A stretch of 33,351 bases of DNA from an uncultured Bacilli bacterium (GTDB taxonomy: Bacteria; Bacillota_I; Bacilli_A; RF39; UBA660): the NCBI GenBank assembly GCA_934162285.1, contig CAKPHY010000018.1:1-33351 (forward strand), written 5' to 3'. The notes under the pieces were generated by a model. That model saw only the letters and a program-made list of their open reading frames with translations. It did not search any database and had not been told where the DNA came from. Below, one piece after another: positions 25,203 through 33,341 of this stretch; the first letter of the stretch is position 1; every line of letters begins with the position of its first letter. The position numbers and the translations under genes are program-made.

Positions 25203-25310
25203 TGTGTATAAATGTGCATAACTTTTCCACTGGATTTACAATAGATTTTTGAGTTTTGCACATGTTTCCACATTAATAATATTAATAATAACTATATATA
25301 AATAATATAA
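25203..25310. other. oriC: oriC, downstream DnaA boxes and candidate unwinding element
   Basis: Two minus-strand boxes of type TTATNCACA (TGTGTATAA 25203-25211, TGTGCATAA 25213-25221) are followed by looser TTTTCCACT (25223-25231) and GTTTCCACA (25264-25272). Directly after the last box comes TAATAATATTAATAATAA (25274-25291), which fits repeated TA(G/A) DnaA-trios, then a pure AT stretch to 25310. This is the layout of a Bacillus-type unwinding region between dnaA and dnaN. Confidence 0.7.
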
Positions 25311-25326
25311 TAAAGGAGTCAAAAAA

Positions 25327-26445
25327 ATGAAATTAAAAATTGAACAAAAAACATTATTAGAAAATTTAAATTATGTAATAAAAGGAGTATCATATAAAAA
25401 TTTAATTCCTATTTTAAATTGTATAAAATTTGAATTAACCAATGAAGGATTATTTTTATTAAGTACAGATAATGATATAGCGATTAAAACTTTTATTCCA
25501 GCATCAGAAATAGAATCAATTGATGAATTAGGTGAAGTAGTAGTTTCAGGAAAATATATATTTGAAATTGTTAGAAAATTACCTAATGGAATTATCAATT
25601 TAGAAGAAATAACTTCTGAAATTTTATACATTTACACAGAAAATACTTCTTTTAAACTAAATTGTAATTTAGTAAGTGATTTCCCTAATATAGATTTAAC
25701 TCTTTTAGATAATCCTATTGTCTTAGAACAAAAATCATTTAAAAATATTATTTTCCAAACAGCATTTGCCGCATCTACTCAAGAAAATCGTCCAGTTTTA
25801 ACAGGAATAAATCTAAAAATAAATGGGGACACCTTAACTGCAACAGCTACAGATTCTTATAGAGTTGCTCAAAAAAATATTAAACTTGAAAATAATAGTT
25901 CTGATATAAATATAGTAATCCCAGTAAGAAATATAAATGAATTAATTAAAATGTTAAATCATGAAGAAGATAAATTAGAATTGCACATCTTTGAAAATAG
26001 AGTAGTTTTCAAATTTAATAACATTTTAATGATGTCAAGCTTAATAAATGGACCATTCCCAGATGTAGCTCAATGGATTCCTGAAAAATTTGAACTTGAA
26101 GTTAAATTAAGTTTGAATGCTATTTATGATGCTATCGATCGTGCTTCTTTATTAACAAGTGAAGCTGAAAAAAATACAATAAAGTTAGAAATAAAAGGAA
26201 CAACAGCCATAATTTCTTCAAACATTCCTGAAATAGGTAACGTAACAGAACAAGTTCCTATCTTAAATGACAATACAAAAGACTTTATCATAGCATTTAG
26301 TTCTAAATATATGATGGATGCTATAAAAGCAATAAATTCAGAATTTGTAACATTATCATTTAATAGTGAAATTCAACCAATAATTATAAGAAATCCAGAA
26401 GATTTAAACGTTACGCAATTAATTGTTCCAATTAAAATTTATTAA
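25327..26445 (+). CDS. dnaN: DNA polymerase III sliding clamp (beta subunit)
   Basis: Ring-shaped dimer that tethers DNA polymerase to DNA. The 372-residue protein is normal length, with three clamp folds: MKLKIEQKTLLENLNYVIKGV at the start, FQTAFAASTQENRPVLTGI opening domain 2, and FELEVKLSLNAIYDAIDRASLL opening domain 3; the end QLIVPIKIY is the family's peptide-pocket edge. AAAGGAG lies 8 bases before the ATG. It follows dnaA across the downstream oriC element and ends at a strong terminator, so it is uncoupled from the comK-like gene. Confidence 0.98.
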   Translation: MKLKIEQKTLLENLNYVIKGVSYKNLIPILNCIKFELTNEGLFLLSTDNDIAIKTFIPASEIESIDELGEVVVSGKYIFEIVRKLPNGIINLEEITSEILYIYTENTSFKLNCNLVSDFPNIDLTLLDNPIVLEQKSFKNIIFQTAFAASTQENRPVLTGINLKINGDTLTATATDSYRVAQKNIKLENNSSDINIVIPVRNINELIKMLNHEEDKLELHIFENRVVFKFNNILMMSSLINGPFPDVAQWIPEKFELEVKLSLNAIYDAIDRASLLTSEAEKNTIKLEIKGTTAIISSNIPEIGNVTEQVPILNDNTKDFIIAFSSKYMMDAIKAINSEFVTLSFNSEIQPIIIRNPEDLNVTQLIVPIKIY

Positions 26446-26452
26446 TTCAGAC

Positions 26453-26481
26453 AAAAAAAAGACGCTTTTAAGCGTTTTTTT
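26453..26481 (+). terminator. Terminator after dnaN
   Basis: Stem ACGCTT/AAGCGT with a 2-base loop, flanked by A8 and T7, just past the dnaN stop. The A and T tracts extend the stem. Confidence 0.85.
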
Positions 26482-26520
26482 ATGCATTTGAGACAAAAAA
26501 TGTGCATTAATTAAAAAAAA

Positions 26521-26529
26521 TGGTAAAAT
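26521..26529 (+). promoter_or_regulatory. Candidate promoter of the comK-like gene (extended -10)
   Basis: TGGTAAAAT about 54 bases before the GTG start, in the gap after the dnaN terminator; the -35 is poor. I see no pair of AAAA-N5-TTTT boxes, the ComK autoregulatory motif of Bacillus. Confidence 0.5.
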
Positions 26530-26582
26530 TTTAAAGGAAACAGGGGAATGAATAGGGAATATTAGTAGTAGGAGGTGAAAAA

Positions 26583-27029
26583 GTGCAAAAATATGAAATT
26601 AACATGGATACTTTAGCAATAATTCCAATTAATTCAAGTGAAACTAAAATAATTGAAAAAGAAAATGAATACATAGTATCTCAATCATCTTTAAAGATAA
26701 TTGACGATGGTTGCCGTTTTTTTGGAAGTTCTTATGTAGGTCGTTCAGAAGGAACAAAAAGTATGATAGGTGTTAACTACAAAGCACCAATTATTGTTGA
26801 AGAAACCACACCAATGATATTTTTTCCAACATTATCACCAAGATTAGATGCATGTTCATGGATATCATTCAAAGATGTTGAAAAGTGTATAAAAAATGCT
26901 GAAAATACCATTATTTTATTTAAAAATGGTGTAAAAGTAGAATTAAATACATCATATAAAATTATGCAAAATCAAATTTTAAGATCATCATATTTGAATT
27001 CCACATTACTAAGCAGAAAAATTGCTTAA
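26583..27029 (+). CDS. comK: ComK-family competence transcription factor
   Basis: Related to ComK, the master activator of competence genes in Bacillus and Staphylococcus. The protein has 148 residues versus about 190 in B. subtilis. The conserved core is unmistakable: DDGCRFFGSSYVGRSEGTK (41-59), where B. subtilis has DRSCRFFGSSYAGRKAGT, then KAPIIVEETTPMIFFPTLSP (67-86) and CSWISF (91-96). The C-terminal tail of about 40 residues is missing, a region used in MecA/ClpCP regulation. Start is GTG with AGGAGGTG 6 bases upstream. It occupies the yaaA slot between dnaN and recF with its own promoter and terminator. A diverged regulator of another process is possible. Confidence 0.85.
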   Translation: MQKYEINMDTLAIIPINSSETKIIEKENEYIVSQSSLKIIDDGCRFFGSSYVGRSEGTKSMIGVNYKAPIIVEETTPMIFFPTLSPRLDACSWISFKDVEKCIKNAENTIILFKNGVKVELNTSYKIMQNQILRSSYLNSTLLSRKIA

Positions 27030-27030
27030 A

Positions 27031-27063
27031 AAAAAACAAAATTAACAAAATTTTGTTTTTTTT
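27031..27063 (+). terminator. Terminator after the comK-like gene
   Basis: Nine-bp AT-rich stem AACAAAATT/AATTTTGTT (27035-27057) followed by eight T, immediately past the stop. Weak in GC content but well shaped. Confidence 0.7.
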
Positions 27064-27074
27064 GCCTATTTTTA

Positions 27075-27083
27075 TGATATAAT
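27075..27083 (+). promoter_or_regulatory. recF-gyrB-gyrA promoter (extended -10)
   Basis: TGATATAAT, a perfect extended -10, about 75 bases before the recF ATG and directly after the comK terminator. The -35 region is T-rich without a consensus match. Confidence 0.65.
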
Positions 27084-27158
27084 TGTAATCAGTAGTGGAG
27101 TACTAGTTTGGTATTAAAGTGCTTTATAGGCCAAATAAGACTGAAAAGAGGCAAATAT

Positions 27159-28241
27159 ATGTTTTTTAAAAGCGTTGAGTTAAAAAATTATAGAAATTAT
27201 GACCTCTTAAAATTAAAATTTACACCGACCATAAATATTATTGTTGGCAAAAATGGTCAAGGAAAAACTAATATATTAGAAAGTCTATATTATACAGGTC
27301 ATTTAAAATCTCATCGTGTAAGTGATGATACAATTTTAATCAAAAATAATAAAAAAAACTTTAAAATTTTATCAAAAATACAAAAAAATGAATTTTTAGA
27401 TGAAATAAAAATAGAAAATACTGAATATTCCCGAAAAATTTACTTAAATAATGATGAAATCACTAAAAAAAGCGAATATTTAGAACTAATAAATATTATT
27501 TTATTTGAGCCTAGTAATTTAGAATTAATAAAAGGGGCACCAAATATTAGGAGAGAGTTTCTAAATGATGCCATAATTAATATTAATCATAGCTACTATA
27601 ATATTCTGAATGATTATAATAAGTTATTAAAAATGCGAAATGAATACTTGAAATCTAGAAGAAATGATAAAGAGTATTTAGAAGTATTAGATAAGTACTT
27701 TATAGATAAAGCTATGCTTATTTATCAGATCCGTAATAAATATATAAATAAAATTAATGAATTTATTACTAATATTTTTCGCGACATTATGAATATTGAT
27801 AATTTAAAAATACAATACAAGAGTTTTTACAATATTTTATTAGAGCAAGAAAATCCTAAAGAATATTTCCAAAACTTTTTAAAAGAAAATTATGAAAAAG
27901 AAAAAAATATAGGACTAACAAGCGAAGGTCCACATAAGGATGACTTTGTTTTTTTAACTAATCAAATAAATCTAAAAGAATATGGTTCGCAAGGTCAGCA
28001 AAGAGCAGGTGTAATTTCTTTAAAATTTGCTGAAGCTGAAATAATAAAAAAATATAAAAAAACACTTCCAGTACTATTACTCGATGACGTATTTAGTGAG
28101 TTAGATGGAATAAGAAAAAATAATCTTTTAAAGTATTTATCAAGTGGAAGCCAAGTCATTTTGACAACAACAGATATAAATAAAATATCCAAAAAATTAA
28201 TAGATAATGCAAATATCATAAAAATAGAACAATACAAATAG
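27159..28241 (+). CDS. recF: DNA replication and repair protein RecF
   Basis: SMC-like ATPase that helps load RecA at gaps through RecOR. From the chosen start it has 360 residues. MFFKSVELKNYRNYDLLKLK is the family N-terminus, with Walker A GKNGQGKT (30-37), ABC signature YGSQGQQR and Walker B LPVLLLDDVFSELD. The frame extends 17 codons upstream to a TTG, but these residues match no RecF and the ATG at 27159 has an AAGAGG site. It leads the recF-gyrB-gyrA operon; gyrB starts 9 bases later. Confidence 0.96.
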   Translation: MFFKSVELKNYRNYDLLKLKFTPTINIIVGKNGQGKTNILESLYYTGHLKSHRVSDDTILIKNNKKNFKILSKIQKNEFLDEIKIENTEYSRKIYLNNDEITKKSEYLELINIILFEPSNLELIKGAPNIRREFLNDAIININHSYYNILNDYNKLLKMRNEYLKSRRNDKEYLEVLDKYFIDKAMLIYQIRNKYINKINEFITNIFRDIMNIDNLKIQYKSFYNILLEQENPKEYFQNFLKENYEKEKNIGLTSEGPHKDDFVFLTNQINLKEYGSQGQQRAGVISLKFAEAEIIKKYKKTLPVLLLDDVFSELDGIRKNNLLKYLSSGSQVILTTTDINKISKKLIDNANIIKIEQYK

Positions 28242-28250
28242 GAGGAAAAT

Positions 28251-30173
28251 ATGCAAGAACAACATTATGATGCTTCTGATATTCAAGTTCTCGAAGGATT
28301 AGAAGCCGTTAGGAAAAGACCAGGAATGTATATTGGTACAACAAGTGAAAGAGGTTTACATCACTTAGTATGGGAAATTGTTGATAATGCTATAGATGAA
28401 GCTTTAGCAGGATATTGTAAAAATATTGAAGTAACAATTAATGACGACAATTCAGTAACGGTAAAAGATGATGGTAGAGGTATTCCAACAGGAATCCATC
28501 CTAAAACTGGTATCTCAACTGTCGAAACAGTTTATACAATTTTGCACGCTGGTGGCAAATTTGGTGGTGGAGGATATAAAGTATCCGGAGGACTACATGG
28601 AGTAGGAGCTTCTGTAGTAAATGCTTTAAGTAGTTGGGTTGAAGTAACCGTTTATCAAGGTGGAAAAGTATACCAAATTCGTTTTGAAAATGGTGGTCAT
28701 ACTGTAAAACCTTTAACAATCATAGGCGATTGTCCGCTTGAACGAACAGGAACAACAGTAACATTTAAACCAGATCCAAGTATTTTTACCGATACAACAA
28801 TATTTAATTATGAAACTTTGAGAAAAAGAATTCAAGAATTGGCTTTTTTGAATCGAGGATTAAGTATTGTTTTAGTTGATGAACGCGATAAAGCTGAATT
28901 GAAAAAAGAAACATTTATGTACGAAGGCGGAATAAGCGCTTATGTAGCTATGTTAAATGAACATTCAACGCCATTACATGAAAAAATAATTCATCTTACT
29001 GGAGAAGAAGATGGAATTACATTAGAAGTTGCTTTGCAATATAATTCAGGTTATCAAGAAAAAATATATTCATTTACTAATAATATTAATACATACGAAG
29101 GTGGAACGCATGAAGATGGCGTTAAACGTGCTTTAACTAGAATTATTAATAATTATGCAAGAACTGCTAAGATTTTAAAAGATAATGATGATAGTTTAAG
29201 TGGCGAAGATGTACGTGAAGGTTTAACAATGATAATTTCTTGTAAACACCCAAATCCACAATTTGAAGGACAGACTAAAACTAAATTAGGTAATAGTGAA
29301 GTAAGAAAAATTGCTGATGATGTCTTTAGTGAAGGCTTTGAAAGATTTTTATTAGAAAATCCAACTGAAGCAAGATTAATTGTTGAAAAATCACTAACTG
29401 CATCTCGTGCTCGTCAAGCGGCAAGAAAAGCAAGAGAACTTACAAGAAGAAAAGGCGATTTAGACATAGGTAATTTTTATGGGAAATTAACCGATTGTAA
29501 GAGCAAAGATCCTAAAATTTCAGAAATTTTCATAGTCGAAGGAGATTCAGCCGGTGGTTCAGCTAAAAAGGGTCGTGATTCTATGACTCAAGCTATATTG
29601 CCATTAAGAGGTAAAATCTTAAATGTTGAAAAAGCTCGATTAGATCGTGCCCTAGGAAATGAAGAAATTCGTACTATTATAACTGCGTTCGGAACAGGAA
29701 TAGGTGAGGAATTTGATATTTCAAAATTAAGGTATGATAAAATTATAATCATGACTGATGCAGATGTCGATGGAGCTCATATTCGTGTTTTATTATTAAC
29801 ATTATTCTATCGCTTCTTTAAACCAATAGTAGAAGCTGGACATGTATATGCTGCTCAACCACCTTTATATCGTATAGCTCATGGAAAAATCAGAAAATAT
29901 GTATTAGATGAAGCTGAGAAGGATGAATACATTAAAAATCTTTCACCAAATACTAAATATGAAGTATCAAGAATGAAAGGTTTAGGTGAAATGGATCCTG
30001 AAGAATTGAACGAAACAACAATGGATATTGAAAAACGTGTTTTAAGAAAAATAACAGTCGATGATTGCGTAGCTGCAGATAGTGTATTTGAGACACTAAT
30101 GGGTGAAGAAGTAGAACCTCGCCGTAAATTCATTGAAGAAAATGCTGGTTATGTACAAAATTTAGATATTTAG
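28251..30173 (+). CDS. gyrB: DNA gyrase subunit B
   Basis: ATPase and Toprim subunit of gyrase, which supercoils DNA negatively. The 640-residue length is normal for Gram-positives. The GHKL ATP site has EIVDNAIDEALAG, DDGRGIPTGIHP and GLHGVGASVVNALS; the transducer has YEGGTHEDGVKRALT. The Toprim domain has VEGDSAGGSAKKGRD and TDADVDGAHIR with the metal-binding acidic residues. The C-terminus RRKFIEENAGYVQNLDI is typical. AGGAGG precedes the ATG; gyrA follows after 10 bases. Confidence 0.98.
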   Translation: MQEQHYDASDIQVLEGLEAVRKRPGMYIGTTSERGLHHLVWEIVDNAIDEALAGYCKNIEVTINDDNSVTVKDDGRGIPTGIHPKTGISTVETVYTILHAGGKFGGGGYKVSGGLHGVGASVVNALSSWVEVTVYQGGKVYQIRFENGGHTVKPLTIIGDCPLERTGTTVTFKPDPSIFTDTTIFNYETLRKRIQELAFLNRGLSIVLVDERDKAELKKETFMYEGGISAYVAMLNEHSTPLHEKIIHLTGEEDGITLEVALQYNSGYQEKIYSFTNNINTYEGGTHEDGVKRALTRIINNYARTAKILKDNDDSLSGEDVREGLTMIISCKHPNPQFEGQTKTKLGNSEVRKIADDVFSEGFERFLLENPTEARLIVEKSLTASRARQAARKARELTRRKGDLDIGNFYGKLTDCKSKDPKISEIFIVEGDSAGGSAKKGRDSMTQAILPLRGKILNVEKARLDRALGNEEIRTIITAFGTGIGEEFDISKLRYDKIIIMTDADVDGAHIRVLLLTLFYRFFKPIVEAGHVYAAQPPLYRIAHGKIRKYVLDEAEKDEYIKNLSPNTKYEVSRMKGLGEMDPEELNETTMDIEKRVLRKITVDDCVAADSVFETLMGEEVEPRRKFIEENAGYVQNLDI

Positions 30174-30183
30174 GAGGTAAATT

Positions 30184-32649
30184 ATGGAAGAAGAAAAAAA
30201 TATAGAAACAACGAGAGATAGTTTATCTGAAAACAATATCGTTGAAGAAGTACAAAAATCATTTTTAGAGTATTCAATGAGTGTAATTGCATCAAGAGCA
30301 TTACCTGATTTAAGAGATGGTTTAAAACCAGTTCATCGCCGTATTTTATGGTCTATGTATGAATGTGGCTATACTCCAGATAAACCTCATCGAAAATGTG
30401 CCACAACAGTTGGTTATGTAATGGGACATTATCATCCACATGGTGATTCAAGTATATATGAAGCTATGGTAAGATTAGCTCAAGATTTTAATCAACGTTA
30501 TATGTTAGTTGATGGCCATGGTAATTTCGGTAATATAGAAGGTGATGGCGCTGCAGCCATGCGTTACACCGAATCAAAACTTGCTAAAATATCTTTAGAA
30601 TTATTAAGAGACATCAACAAAGATACTGTAGATATGGATCCTAATTTTGATTTTACTCAAAAGGAACCACGTGTATTACCATCAAGGTTTCCTAATATAT
30701 TGGTAAATGGAAGTATGGGTATTGCAGTAGGTATGGCAACCAATATACCACCACATAATTTAGGTGAAGTAATTGATGGATGCGTTGCCTATATAGATAA
30801 TCCAGAAATTGATACTTTAGGATTAATGCAATATATCAAAGGCCCAGATTTTCCTACTGGTGGCATCATATTAGGTAATTCAGGAATAAAAAAGGCATAT
30901 GATACTGGTCGTGGCACAATAACTATAAGAAGTAGAGCTACTATAGAAGATCATGGTACTCATCATACAATAGTTATTACAGAAGTTCCTTATGGTGTTA
31001 ATACCATGGAACTAAAGAACAGGGTAGCTGAATTAGTAAGAGATAAGATTATAGAAGGTATATCAGATTATCATACAGATTTAAAAGATGGTGTCAAAAT
31101 TACAATTACTTTAAAAAGAGACGCTAATCCACAAGTTGTATTAAATAATCTATATAAACACACAAATTTTCAGATTCAATACGGCATAATTTTCTTAATG
31201 TTGGATGGAATGACTCCAAGAACATTAGGGTTAAAAGCCATAATATCTAAATACATTGATTACCAAAAAGAAGTAATAATAAGAAGAGCTAAGTTTGATT
31301 TAGCAAAAGATGAAAAGCGAGTCCATATATTAGAAGGCTATCGCATAGCTCAAGAAAATATAGATGAAGTAGTACAAATTATAAAGTCAGCAAATGACGA
31401 TAGTGAAGCCAAAACTAAATTAATGTATAAATTCAATTTATCAGATGTTCAATCTGAAGCAATTTTAGAATTGAAGTTAAGACGTTTAACAGGATTAGAA
31501 CGTGATAAAATTGAAGCAGAATTAGAAGCATTATTAGCTGAAATAGAAGAACTAAAAGCTTTATTAGCATCGGAACAAAAAATATTAGAAGTAATCAAAA
31601 AAGAAATGCTAGAAATTAAAGCTAAATATAGTGATGAAAGACGAACAGAAATAGACATGACAGCTATTGATTATATTGAAGACGAATCACTTATTCCAGT
31701 AGAAAATGTAGTTGTAACACTTACAAATAAAGGCTATGTAAAGAGAATGACGAGCGAGACATATAAGACTCAAAATCGTGGTGGAGTTGGAATTAAAGGA
31801 ATGACTACCAATGAAGAAGATTATGTAGAAAATATTATTTCAATAACAACTCATGACTACTTGATGTTCTTTACAAGCAAGGGAAAAGTATATAGAATTA
31901 AAGGATATGAAGTTCCACTATTTAGTAGACAATCAAAAGGATTACCAATAGTTAATTTATTACCATTGGAAAAAGATGAAGTAGTAAGAGCAATGCTAAA
32001 AGTTAGTCCATCTGATGAAAATATGTTTATTGTATTTTGTACACAAAAGGGACTAGTTAAAAGAACTAGATTAGAAGAATTTGCTCAAATTAGAAAAACA
32101 GGTAAGATAGCAATTTCATTGAATCCAGATGATGAATTAATTTCTGTTAAGAAAACTAGTGGAAATGATCGAATTTTGATTGCATCTTCAAATGGAAGAA
32201 TGATTCATTTTGATGAAAAAGAAATAAGAGTTATGGGAAGAAGTGCAGCTGGAGTTAAAGGTATTGAAATGGACGGAGGCATCTGTGTTGGATGCGAAGT
32301 AGCATCTGATAACCAAGAAATACTTGTAGTAACAGAAAAAGGTTATGGTAAACGTACATCAGCAGAAGAATATAGAATGACACATAGAGGAAGTAAAGGT
32401 GTCAAAGCATTAAACATAACAGAAAAAAATGGAAATATTGTTTCATTTAAAGTAGTTCGTGGTGATGAAGACTTAATGATAGTTACAAATAATGGTATTA
32501 TAATAAGAATGCCGTTAGAACAAGTATCATCAACTGGAAGAGTTGCTCAAGGTGTAAGATTGATAAATCTTAAAGATGATCAAAAAGTAAGTACTATAGC
32601 TGTACTAGAAAAAGAAGAACCAGAAAAAAATGAAGAGGAACAGGAATAA
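30184..32649 (+). CDS. gyrA: DNA gyrase subunit A
   Basis: Breakage-reunion subunit of gyrase, 821 residues. The catalytic Tyr lies in AAMRYTESKLAK. The quinolone-determining region reads HPHGDSSIYEAMVRLAQDFN, with Ser and Glu at the two resistance positions, the sensitive type. A leucine-rich coiled coil (GLERDKIEAELEALLAEIEE) precedes the six-bladed C-terminal domain, whose first blade has the GyrA box QNRGGVGIKG, identifying gyrase rather than Topo IV. The tail is acidic (KEEPEKNEEEQE). AGGAGGT precedes the ATG. The stop lies in the loop of its own terminator. Confidence 0.98.
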   Translation: MEEEKNIETTRDSLSENNIVEEVQKSFLEYSMSVIASRALPDLRDGLKPVHRRILWSMYECGYTPDKPHRKCATTVGYVMGHYHPHGDSSIYEAMVRLAQDFNQRYMLVDGHGNFGNIEGDGAAAMRYTESKLAKISLELLRDINKDTVDMDPNFDFTQKEPRVLPSRFPNILVNGSMGIAVGMATNIPPHNLGEVIDGCVAYIDNPEIDTLGLMQYIKGPDFPTGGIILGNSGIKKAYDTGRGTITIRSRATIEDHGTHHTIVITEVPYGVNTMELKNRVAELVRDKIIEGISDYHTDLKDGVKITITLKRDANPQVVLNNLYKHTNFQIQYGIIFLMLDGMTPRTLGLKAIISKYIDYQKEVIIRRAKFDLAKDEKRVHILEGYRIAQENIDEVVQIIKSANDDSEAKTKLMYKFNLSDVQSEAILELKLRRLTGLERDKIEAELEALLAEIEELKALLASEQKILEVIKKEMLEIKAKYSDERRTEIDMTAIDYIEDESLIPVENVVVTLTNKGYVKRMTSETYKTQNRGGVGIKGMTTNEEDYVENIISITTHDYLMFFTSKGKVYRIKGYEVPLFSRQSKGLPIVNLLPLEKDEVVRAMLKVSPSDENMFIVFCTQKGLVKRTRLEEFAQIRKTGKIAISLNPDDELISVKKTSGNDRILIASSNGRMIHFDEKEIRVMGRSAAGVKGIEMDGGICVGCEVASDNQEILVVTEKGYGKRTSAEEYRMTHRGSKGVKALNITEKNGNIVSFKVVRGDEDLMIVTNNGIIIRMPLEQVSSTGRVAQGVRLINLKDDQKVSTIAVLEKEEPEKNEEEQE

Positions 32650-32662
32650 TGTTCCTTTTTTT
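32633..32662 (+). terminator. Terminator overlapping the gyrA stop
   Basis: Stem AGGAAC (32636-32641) / GTTCCT (32651-32656) with a 9-base loop holding the TAA stop, followed by seven T. It seals the gyrase operon from the parS array, which begins 18 bases later. Confidence 0.8.
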
Positions 32663-32679
32663 ATAAAATTTAAAAAAAA

Positions 32680-32695
32680 TGTTCCACGTGAAACA
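32680..32695. promoter_or_regulatory. parS: parS site 1
   Basis: TGTTCCACGTGAAACA, one mismatch from the perfect palindrome TGTTTCACGTGAAACA. First site of the array, 18 bases after the gyrA terminator. Confidence 0.93.
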
Positions 32696-32749
32696 TCAAT
32701 CTAAGTAAAAAGAAAAAAAGCATAAAAATAAAAAAGAAGTTATTAACAA

Positions 32750-32765
32750 TGTTTCACGTGGAACA
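32750..32765. promoter_or_regulatory. parS: parS site 2
   Basis: TGTTTCACGTGGAACA, the exact reverse complement of site 1, so the imperfect half faces the other way. Preceded by GTTATTAACAA. Confidence 0.93.
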
Positions 32766-32814
32766 TAATAAGCGAATATTTAAAAATAATTAAATAAATT
32801 AAAGATAATAGCAT

Positions 32815-32840
32815 CAAAATATTTCCCGGGAAATATTTTG
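32815..32840. promoter_or_regulatory. Noc-binding-site-type palindrome 1
   Basis: Perfect 26-base palindrome with core TATTTCCCGGGAAATA (32820-32835), flanked symmetrically by CAAAA/TTTTG. The core equals the published B. subtilis Noc-site consensus as I recall it. CCCGGG stands out in this AT-rich sequence. Confidence 0.85.
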
Positions 32841-32894
32841 CACATAATAAAATACGTAAAACTAATAAAATAACAATAAAAAAGATATACACAA

Positions 32895-32910
32895 TGTTCC
32901 ACGTGAAACA
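32895..32910. promoter_or_regulatory. parS: parS site 3
   Basis: TGTTCCACGTGAAACA, same variant and orientation as site 1. Preceded by ATATACACAA, as is site 6. Confidence 0.93.
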
Positions 32911-32964
32911 TCAATCGAAGTAAAATGAGTAATAAGATAAAAATAAAAACGAAGTTATTAACAA

Positions 32965-32980
32965 TGTTTCACGTGAAACA
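32965..32980. promoter_or_regulatory. parS: parS site 4
   Basis: TGTTTCACGTGAAACA, perfect 16-base palindrome matching the bacterial parS consensus. Confidence 0.95.
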
Positions 32981-33034
32981 TCAATCGAAGTAAAATGAGT
33001 AATAAGATAAAAATAAAAACGAAGTTATTAACAA

Positions 33035-33050
33035 TGTTTCACGTGAAACA
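33035..33050. promoter_or_regulatory. parS: parS site 5
   Basis: TGTTTCACGTGAAACA, perfect; the duplicate of site 4. Confidence 0.95.
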
Positions 33051-33100
33051 TAAATAAGAGAACATTTAGAAATTATTAAATAAGGTAAAGATAATATAAT

Positions 33101-33126
33101 CAAAATATTTCTCAAGAAATATTTTA
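33101..33126. promoter_or_regulatory. Degenerate Noc-type palindrome 2
   Basis: Same place in the repeat and the same TATTTC/GAAATA arms as palindrome 1, but the centre is CTCAAG instead of CCCGGG, and the 3' end is TTTTA. Core at 33106-33121. It may have lost binding or have altered affinity. Confidence 0.6.
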
Positions 33127-33180
33127 CACATAATAAAATATATAAAATTACTAAAATAACAATAGAAGAGATATACACAA

Positions 33181-33196
33181 TGTTTCACGTGAAACA
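33181..33196. promoter_or_regulatory. parS: parS site 6
   Basis: TGTTTCACGTGAAACA, perfect. Preceded by ATATACACAA, as is site 3. Confidence 0.95.
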
Positions 33197-33250
33197 TTAA
33201 ACGAAGTAAAAAGAATAATAATATAAAAATAAAAACGAAGTTATTAACAA

Positions 33251-33266
33251 TGTTTCACGTGGAACA
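33251..33266. promoter_or_regulatory. parS: parS site 7
   Basis: TGTTTCACGTGGAACA, same variant as site 2, and at the same place in the repeat unit. Confidence 0.93.
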
Positions 33267-33315
33267 TAATAAGAGAATATTTAAAAATAATTAAATAAAT
33301 TAAAGATGATATCAT

Positions 33316-33341
33316 CAAAATATTTCCCGGGAAATATTTTG
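33316..33341. promoter_or_regulatory. Noc-binding-site-type palindrome 3
   Basis: Perfect 26-base palindrome identical to palindrome 1, core TATTTCCCGGGAAATA at 33321-33336. The window ends 10 bases later within the conserved following spacer, so the array very likely continues. Confidence 0.85.

Larger units (their letters stand above)
32911..33050. repeat. Exact 70-base tandem duplication inside the array
   Basis: 32911-32980 and 32981-33050 are identical base for base. Each copy carries one spacer plus one perfect parS. It adds a fifth parS to the P-P-N pattern and must be recent. Confidence 0.95.

Noticed and set aside
27108..27158. Upstream extension of recF from a TTG
   Set aside because: The 17 extra residues match no RecF, and the ATG at 27159 fits the family N-terminus.
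32981..33178. 65-residue minus-strand ORF across the parS array
   Set aside because: It is an AT-rich open frame made of the repeat units and palindromes, with no ribosome site and no coding character.
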